64,000 bases of DNA. Source: Lytechinus variegatus. Its lineage: Eukaryota; Echinodermata; Echinoidea; Temnopleuroida; Toxopneustidae. The translations under genes were made by a program, and so were the position numbers. The notes beneath the pieces were generated by a model. It did no database searches and was not told where the DNA came from. It worked only from the letters and a program-made list of their open reading frames with translations. The stretch is taken from the NCBI RefSeq assembly GCF_018143015.1, contig NC_054742.1:18273158-18337157 (forward strand). The letters run 5' to 3'. Every line of letters begins with the position of its first letter. Position 1 is the stretch's first letter. Below, piece after piece: positions 56,111-64,000 of this stretch.

Positions 56111-57289
56111 TTAGTGTTATCTTGTTTCTCCTCTCTTCTCAAATATAGATGACTGGTTAAGCATCTCTTTGTGAAGATTCTGGAACATGAATGCAAATGA
56201 CTACGGATGTAATAGGAGATAACAAGATTGAAGTGTGATGATGTATTATTAAAATTGAAACACGTAGAGAAATTAGAGGACAAAAGTGGAATAATGTTTT
56301 ATTATTTCCAAGCTCATATTTCTATTAGGATTGAACTTTCATTTCTCATTTTCTTTCATTAGGCTTTAATAGTTCACGATGTTGATTCATGAATCAAGAT
56401 GCATATAGTTGTGTCCATGCAAATCAGAAACAAATGTTAGATTCATTTATTATTCTACCCTTCCTCCTTGAAAATTCCTATAACTTAGTTGATATTTCAA
56501 CATAATAGGTTTTCATTTATTGTGGTTCAGTATTTCATCACATGTGAACAATTGTAACAAGCTATATAATATAGTATTTAAGGTCGTTATGGTTTGGGAG
56601 ATATTGTGGTTTAATAATGCCAAAGTGATACTTAAGGTTATTTCAATTTATTTCAAAATCTTTATCTTTCAACCTGACAACTTTTTTGTCAAAGTACATA
56701 CATAGTATGGAATATAAAAATCACATTAATTCCTCACATTGTGGATTATTAAATTGTCTGTAATAATGTAGATTAAGTAATGAATATTTTGTATTAGTGT
56801 TGATTTCTCAGTGGTGAATGCTAGAGGACAGCAGTTATATTGCTAGCTTCAGTAGATATGAACATAGAAATATCAGGGGTTATTTTCATTTTTTTTGTTC
56901 TCCAGAATGTTAGAAAATTAATGTGTGAATTGATTTTTTAGATAATTTTGAAAATTCATGATAAATTGTGTCACATTTTTATTTCCTCTTAATTAATCAA
57001 AACCTTTATAGACGGTTGCCTTTTATGTAATACCTGCTTTCTGACAGGGTCATCAAAATGTGTTGTGTTCTAGTAGATTGATGTAAATTATTTTGATAGT
57101 ATATTTTTTTATGTCAAACTTTTGAAAATATTTGAATTTGAATTCATTACTTTGTGATTCATGTTTCATATCTTTTTCCACATTAAATGTCAGTGATAAG
57201 TTCTGATCAGCTGCTCTGGTAGCCATAGGAAAAGAAATAAAATCCCCAATAAAAAATTATTGTGTTTATAGAAAGGCAGTCATGCACTT
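56111..57289. other. AT-rich non-coding stretch
   Basis: I see nothing supportable here. Confidence 0.4.
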
Positions 57290-57450
57290 CAGACCCACAA
57301 GTACCTAGCGCTTGACGGATCCCTTTGGATAGTCTGTTCTGATTGCCTTCCATCGCTTTTTCCTCGAAACCGGATGAATTGGTAATCTGCGCATAATGAG
57401 GAGCGCCGGATGAAAGTTGTCATGTCCGGGCTTGAGGCGGTGTAAGAGAG
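57290..57450. other. GC-richer block, possible conserved non-coding element
   Basis: GTACCTAGCGCTTGACGGATCC...TTCCTCGAAACCGGATGAATT...GAGGAGCGCCGGATGAAAG is unique in the window, higher in GC, and lacks an open frame or splice signals. A regulatory role is inference. Confidence 0.3.
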
Positions 57451-59852
57451 AGCTGTGCTTTTTAAAGCACCACTTTGCCATCATCTGTATATTTATTGCA
57501 CTGAGATCTCCATCTGATCATTTGAGTACACTGTTTGCATCTACAATTATCTCTTCTTTTGCATATTTTGTCTGGCTGAACATTTGATATCAGCCAAAAT
57601 CAAAACCAAAGTGTTATGTCCCACTTATTATTCCTTCCTTCCTTCTTTCTTTCTTTCTCTGTGTATTTCAGTATCATACTGAACTGATATTTATTGTACA
57701 AAGATAAAAGTAGGCTTACATGTAAATGTACAATTCAAATTCATTATTATGGGGAATGTTTTGAATTTCATTGTGTATCTTCTCATTGTGCATTCATCTT
57801 TTTCTTTTTTCCAAAACCATGTACAAAAACGTAAAAATTACCATGTTTCTTTCTTTCAGTACTTCAAAACCATTCCACTACCCCTGTATTTCCCTTTCAT
57901 TTTTAGACTCTCTTCTTTCTCTCTCTCTCCCTCTCCCATTCTGTAGTATTATTACTCTCATCTATTCATGTTACCTAACTTCTCATCTCATGGATGTTTT
58001 ATTCTGAATTATTTAGAGGTAACCTGCTCCCTCTCTATTCGGGTGTAGTATACTAATCCTGTTTTTTTTTTATCCATGTTGTCATAAAAAGTACTCTGAA
58101 AGTAAAAAAAATTTTTTTTTGGTGTTCTTGTGTTGTCACATTTAATGAATGAACATCTATCTATCTATTAATCTAATCTAATCTTATCTATCTATCTATC
58201 TATAGAGTGTGTCCCAGAAAAAATGAAACCAGAATTCAGTGTTATTTTTGGCCATCATAATTCTTAATTCTCTTCATGAGATGAACATCAATAAAAAGAT
58301 ATTCTTCCCCTCTTTTTATGTGAAGCCCATCTCCATGTTCATAATGCATGCATGACTGAGTTAGAACCAGTGATAGTGGTGATAGCAAATTTCCATTTGC
58401 ACAAGCAAATTACAAATTGGAGTGAGTTTTTCTGGCTTTTACTGCTATGTATTTGGAAAACAAAGTTCATAAGTTTAATATTCATTTTTTCACATGAGAC
58501 CTCGTGCATAAAATGTGATTTATGCATTGTTGAGAAAAAGTTGCTTGAAAACATGCTTGATTTCTACCTATTGGATGGATCATTGATAAATGAACATTTC
58601 CAACAGAGCGGCAGACAATGGGCTACTGGTGAATGCGTGGTGAGTGTGATTTTATGGTTAGGTATAATGTTGTGTTTGAATTCTGTTTGTAACATTTGTT
58701 TTAAAAAATGCTTGAAATGATGAGACGGAGCAGAGGTGGTGGAATGTTGGATGGGGGGGGGGGATCTACTTTAAGGAAAACAAGAAGATTGCTTCTTCCC
58801 CTTCAATTGTAAAAAGTGATGTACCCCTTTTGTGCTGCACCCCGCCTCCTTCAAAAAATATTCTGCTTCCCCTGTGAAAATGTAGCGACAAATGAAACGA
58901 CTGCCAGAAGTTTGAGATAAAACTTATCAAAATTTTTACCATTGTAACATTGAATTCTCAGACTCCAGACCGCAACAATAAAGGGCTTTCCTTCACTGGC
59001 CCATACAACATTCATCATTAGCGTATTTTCTGCTGCTTTGTTGGGGAAAACAAAGTGCTTGTTTTCAATTATATGGGAAGGTTCATAAGAGAAATCATTT
59101 GGATTTCACTCAGTTAAACTATCCGAAGTTTATTTATTTTGTTACTTTTTATTTCTTCTGCCATCTTTCTCAGATTATCCCTCACACAGATTTCAAGTTA
59201 GCTGCATGCTAGTCACTAGCTAGTCACTAGGTTGTGGCTAGCTAGTGACTAGCTTAATAAGCTTGTTATAGGCATGAAGAGAAAAAAATTGAGCAATATT
59301 TTAGCGAGCATGTACTGTTTACTATCTTGAAATCGCTTATTAAGTGGACCATCAGCTACATGTATAATAAGCAGACTACCAGCTGGTCACATGCTACTTA
59401 CTAGCATGCAGCAAGCTTACATTTCTATATCTTCATTTATATATGTCTAATCTTTTAATCTAATGACTGAACTTCACCATACAATGCATGTATCCATTTC
59501 TATTTCAGATGGCAAAGTAGTTGATAAAAAAATACTGACTTTCCCACTTTATGAATAGCATTTTGACCAGGCAAAGCTGATTAATAAAGAAGCCATTATA
59601 GTACCAATCCCTTTGATTGTAGGAATATTCTTAACTCCTGCCTGTCATCACTTTCCTTAGTTTATTCATCTAATTTTACAGGCCGATGATCAAACAGGAT
59701 TAACAAAGAAGACATGGCCAATTGCTAGCTGTCATTTATAAAGTAAAGTGTTGATCTGTTCTTTGTTCTCTCATTTGCCATTCATCAAGGAAGGACAGTG
59801 GAGCTCAGCTGATAGAGAGGATGATGAATAGGAAAATATACCTCACACAGAT
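57451..59852. other. Non-coding stretch with microsatellites and a mariner-type solo end
   Basis: A CTTT tract lies at 57635-57660 and (ATCT)n at 58155-58203. At 58203-58375, GAGTGTGTCCCAGAAAAAAT resembles the mariner-type terminus at 19369, so this is probably one end of a related element. CTAGTCACTAGCTAG/CTAGCTAGTGACTAG forms a palindrome at 59210-59253. A small G-run repeat lies at 58750. Confidence 0.5.
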
Positions 59853-60005
59853 ATGGATAGTTGGGACTGGAGGACATCTCAGTTGAGGCCGATGAAACCA
59901 TGTGAAGTGTGTCTCTGTTACCTTGGCCTTGAGGACAGTATATCATCAACTGACCTTTCCTGTCACGTATTATGCCATTACCGGTTTAAGAAGTTTAATC
60001 AGTAA
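59853..60005 (+). CDS. Candidate 50-residue Cys/His-rich small ORF or terminal exon
   Basis: From ATG 59853 (MDSWDWRTSQLRPMKPCEVC, then LCYLGLEDSI, STDLSC and HVLCHYRFKKFNQ) to TAA at 60003-60005 the frame gives 50 residues. Cysteines and histidines are arranged C-x2-C-x-C, a 14-residue gap, then CH-x2-CH, like a zinc-binding finger, with a basic C-terminal RFKKFNQ tail. A possible acceptor CCTCACACAG lies just before it at 59841-59850, so it may be the last exon of a larger gene and not a free-standing gene. I do not recognise the family. The local sequence is less AT-rich than its surroundings. Confidence 0.35.
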   Translation: MDSWDWRTSQLRPMKPCEVCLCYLGLEDSISSTDLSCHVLCHYRFKKFNQ

Positions 60006-60885
60006 ATGATGGTGATTTGATCAAAGTGAGTTTTTTTGTAAATGATGAAATATCATACAATGTTTACTGTACATGTATTTCTACTTTATTATGAAAAGTG
60101 ATATCATTGGACATTTGCGTTCAGCAGTATATAGCTCTAAAGTTAATCTTAAATCTTAAATTTTGTTTTGTTCTGAAGGTAAACGAAAAGTATGTGTGCT
60201 TTTCAATTCAGAGAAATCTTTTAACATGCTTACATGCTTGATGAGCTAAAAATAGTTTGTAGGAAACGATTTTGCAAAATTTTATTTCATTTTTTTCAAT
60301 TCTATTTTATGTTTTTTTAAAATATGTATATGAGTTTGACAGACATCTTTCTATAGCATTAGCCATTGAGGGAACAGGGAATACTTGTAATGATGGACTC
60401 ATAAATATTGTGAAAGCGAGAAAAAAATACCTGCGATACAGTAAATAGGTGATATCATTAAAATAAATAACTTATAACAAAGTAAATTAAATTGTTTTCT
60501 ATATCATAGGATCACAAATTGGAGCTGCTTGGTGTTGTATTACGATATTTAGAATCTAATTGCTTTAAGTGCTATTGATACCAACAAAATAGTACAAGTT
60601 GTTTTCCTTTTGATCTGGTGCACCTATGCATCAGAATCTTATCCAAACAACTTTAGGAGATAACTGGTTAAGTGATTCAAATTTAATTGTTCTGAATTGA
60701 TACAACAAATTAGCAGTTTTCCAGTTTCTGTGTTATATTTTGTGATACCTGATTTTATTAAATCTATGTAATGTGACTTCATTTAACCTCCAAACAGGTG
60801 AAAAACGTTTGAACTTGTTCTACTTTATCCAGTGATGCAATCCTCATCACCTTGACAATAAAACAGCCAGGAAGAGACCCAGTGA
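60006..60885. other. AT-rich non-coding stretch
   Basis: It would be the 3' UTR if 59853-60005 is a terminal exon. An AATAAA-like motif at 60461 (AAATAAATAA) is the nearest candidate signal. Nothing else is seen. Confidence 0.3.
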
Positions 60886-60993
60886 CACCCCAGCAATACA
60901 TTAATCAGCTTCATCACTTTGCTTGAGCGCTCATGTGCAACATGTAGGTCATGTGATCGGATGTGGTATGGTACAGTCAAGGACAATAGACAG
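60886..60993 (+). CDS. Exon-like segment of unknown gene (weak)
   Basis: After a stop at 60883 a frame reads through SFITLLERSCATCRSCDR and MWYGTVKDNRQ to a donor-like CAG|GTGAGG at 60994. A CxxCxxC-like cluster is present. The ATG is internal and the acceptor is unclear. I do not recognise it, and it may be chance. Confidence 0.15.
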
Positions 60994-63900
60994 GTGAGGT
61001 TTCATAGTCTTACCTTGCAGACTTACATTTACATTATGATATTCCTTTTTAAAATGGGATCTCTATCTAATATAAATTTCTATCCAAATGACACCATCAG
61101 ATATCTAATTACAAGATGAATTAATCTTCAATATAGGCTCCTGAAAATCACCTCTTACTAGGTATACTATTTTATAACAAAGAATGCTATTCCACCACTG
61201 GTAATTTATCCACTATCCAATAAACACTGATTAGAAGATATCCACTTTGTTCTTAATTTGCATAATACATGTATATCACATTAATTCTAATGAAATAACT
61301 TACAGTAATTATTTGAAATGTTTTCAAAATGAATATCAGGTTTGATTTGAATTGAAAATTTTAAATAGAATGTTATTTTGGATAACCTAATATAAATGAT
61401 GTAACAGAACAATGCATCTCAATTGAGAATGAGATTGAGTTGATTTCTGATAATAAATGTGCAAATTATTCAGGATTTGCCTACCGTATATACTTTGCAA
61501 AAATATGAATTCATGTTAGTCTTCAGTGTTTAAAAAATGGGATGTATCGGTATCTCTATTGAAGGAATCATATAGTAATTAGTATTTACACTGAAATCAG
61601 AGTTGGTGTACTATTTCTGTTCAAACTCAACATTTTAGGTTTTATCAACTAAGTATCTCTCAAGTAACTTTAGGATGGTGGTGTCAAAATTTGTTGAAAA
61701 TTAGTGGACAGATGATGTAATTGTCAATTGAAGTTTGATTTCCTGTACAGTTGTGCTTGAATGCTCCAAAAGGGGAAACCCCTGAATAAAAAGGAGATGG
61801 AATGAAAGGGAATTTCGAAAAAAGCCGTTTGCACTGTAAAGATTGCGCTATTATGCTTTTTTTTAAGCCTAAAAAATCCTGGCAACAAGAGACTGACATT
61901 AATTAGTGATGCATGCGAATCCCAGGAGACGGTTGCTAGCCTTACATCCGTCGTTGCTAGGGAGATTCCGGAAGATACTTGTCAGCGCTCATTAATCATC
62001 ATGCTTTGTTAACCAGCAAACTCATCACCACTGCGGATGTGGCAGAGGGAAAGAGACAGAAAGAGAGAGAGAGAAAAAGAGAGAGGAAGGGTGGGGATAA
62101 AAATAGTATTAGAAAAGGTTTTGGACAATAAAGCATATTTTGAGATGCCCTAGAATATAAAAGTGACAAGAAGAGTTTTTAAGAGATAAGGCTGCTAATT
62201 ATGAAAACTCAGCCACATCATTCACATTTTCCATGATTTTGAAGGTAGAGTAAATCAATTATTTTAACTTTTTACTGTCATTGTAACAGATGGATTGTGA
62301 AGGAAGTGATCCATCTTTAGTGTAAAGTAATTTTCTTTGTTTCCTGTAGATATAAATTTTCATCTACATGTAAATGAGAAAGCTATGAGTGTAATGATTA
62401 GTGTACAATTATTTTTTAATAATGGACAAAAAATGAAAACATTAATTACAAGTGGTCATGTTCTGTTGTGTCTTATGAACCAATCAACCATGAGTCTTCT
62501 CTCTTTAATTCATGAATTCATCCCAACCACTTGTTGGAGTTGTTCATAGTTTTGTAATGCTTGTCTACTTTCATTCCTTCTGTAGAGCAGACTGAGCAGT
62601 ACAAATTATAAATGATTAGTGGAATCAAAGCTTTTTGTGTTTCATTGTGAGGAATTACAAACCAGTATGCATCATGCTTTACTGCTTTCAAAGATAGATT
62701 TGAGAAGTTTGGGGTCAAAATTAGATGAAATCAAATCAAATACCTGTCACTTGGCAAAGTCTTTCTCTCAGAAACTAGGTTAGTCATCAGATAGGATACA
62801 GAATGAAATATAAAAGGATATATTACAGAGCTGTCAATGAATGTGTGATGTAAACTTTAAATTGAAAACTTTTACATTTTGCATAGGATTTTACTTTCAC
62901 ATACATACAATTTACAAACTGAACAACTTGATATTAGGGAATATTTTCTTTGTCCAGTTGCAGGTTACATTTCGTAGCAGAACTGAATTAAAGAAATTAT
63001 AAGATAGAATAATAAGTACCTGGTAAATTTGATGCCGAGTGAGTAAAAAGGGTGTACACTTAAGAAAATGATGATTAAATAGTAGGTTATCATAATACAT
63101 GATATGAAAGAGTTTTGTCCCAAATCATGTCAATTTTATGCAGTATTTTTTCATGGTCAGTTGAAAAGGAGGCCTTAAGAATGGACTTGTACCAAAGTAA
63201 TGTCTTTTTAATGGTGTCAGTCATTCTTTCAGCACTAAAGAGGCAATCACCTTTCTCATGTGTATTGAGAAGTTTTATTTGTCATAATATTTTTGTGGAT
63301 ACTCATTTGAAGCCAAGTTCCCATTGTTATATCTGTAAGCATGCATGATCTTACCATTCATTTGTAGATATTTTTGTCAGTTACTATTGTTCTCTAAATC
63401 ATTTGAGGTTATGTTTGGCACTAGTAAGGGTAATGACCTGTTCTGTAGAGCTGAATCATTGTGTAGGTCATAATATGATTCAGTCAGTTACACACTACAA
63501 TTTAAATGTACAACAATGAATTATATTTCCTGACTTTGATTTTAATGAAATATGTAAAATGCAGATCACCAAAACTTCAGATTTTAAAAGCTCTTCAAAG
63601 CCGCATTAAAATAACTCGTGTGGATAAGTTTAATAATGGGACTAAATTCAACTTCATAATCTTCTGTGTGTACAAAGAACAAATTAGAAATTTTAAAAAA
63701 TGTATCAGTTCAATGATATACAGATAATGAAATATTAACATAGGCCTATACGTGGAATGTATTGAAATGTAGTAACAAACATGAAATGAGCAAATTATTA
63801 GAATCAGACAGAGAGATGGAGAGAAAGGCTTTGTAAACTTTTTTTTTCATTTGTAGGGTACCTACATGAAGACTTTTCTGGTACTCTAAGCCAAGGCTTC

Positions 63901-64000
63901 CCACTAACATTTATTTTACTTTCCCTTTAGGCAAGTGAAAATTTCAACTTAAGATTTACACTAGCCCCCCCCCAAAAAAAAAAAAAACAACGATTCATGT
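60994..64000. other. AT-rich, repeat-poor terminal stretch
   Basis: No gene is supported. At 61905-62050 a GC-richer block contains GAGACGGTTGCTAG and CGTTGCTAGGGAGA, half X-box-like motifs, and could be a conserved regulatory element. An AG-rich tract follows at 62052-62090. Short C and A homopolymers at 63965-63988 suggest a repeat end at the window edge. Confidence 0.35.

Noticed and set aside
58352..58720. 122-codon ORF with a possible small exon (donor near 58640)
   Set aside because: It overlaps the mariner-type solo end, and no conserved motif or matching acceptor could be supported.

Overview
This window is eukaryotic, AT-rich and crowded with small transposable elements. It most likely comes from an echinoderm, and a sea urchin is my best guess. 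The evidence is large introns with GT-AG splice sites, very frequent TAGGCCTA-like motifs, dense families of short inverted-repeat elements, CR1/L2-like LINE remnants, a tRNA-derived SINE, and a single-exon orphan-type GPCR. No ribosomal RNA, organellar DNA, CRISPR array or prokaryotic operon is visible.

Genes. The best-supported gene is a complete four-exon plus-strand gene for V-type proton ATPase subunit F (V1 sector), at 11368-23916. Its spliced product is 121 residues and its exon phases are consistent. Its three introns of 7.7, 3.0 and 1.5 kb are stuffed with mobile DNA. The second gene is an intronless rhodopsin-like GPCR at 29870-30952. Three weaker coding candidates are a possible first exon at 15471-15543, a 50-residue Cys/His-rich reading frame at 59853-60005, and an exon-like segment near 60886-60993. 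All other long open frames lie in repeats.

Layout. 1-0.65 kb: decayed LINE reverse transcriptase. 3.1-4.35 kb: foldback hAT-type element with a perfect 8-bp target duplication. 5.36-10.66 kb: 5.3-kb element with inverted arms of about 0.89 kb. 11.4-23.9 kb: the ATPase gene, whose introns carry a CCCGGG-ended element with 8-bp duplication (intron 1), a mariner-type and a poly-G/C element (intron 2), and a piggyBac-type TTAA element (intron 3). 25.8-28 kb: tandem and segmental duplications. 29.9-31 kb: GPCR. 32.3-32.9 kb: SINE interrupted by a TIR element. 34.1-35.3 kb: 1.2-kb GAT/GCT trinucleotide array. 36.1-39.6 kb: further foldback elements, including one whose TIRs are a 15-bp minisatellite and whose empty target survives in an adjacent duplicate. 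41.0-43.0 kb: 5'-truncated, frameshifted LINE. 44.15-47.43 kb: 3.3-kb TIR element holding a 150-bp tandem repeat, an antisense LINE fragment and a 1.3-kb CTAG-rich tract. 48.4-54.4 kb: more small elements. 54.4-64 kb: repeat-poor sequence with a few GC-richer blocks that may be regulatory or exonic.

The two clear genes are not functionally linked. One is housekeeping (proton pump) and the other sensory or signalling. I see no operon-like or defence-like system. The most unusual content is the nested transposon structure, where several element boundaries can be read exactly from target duplications.
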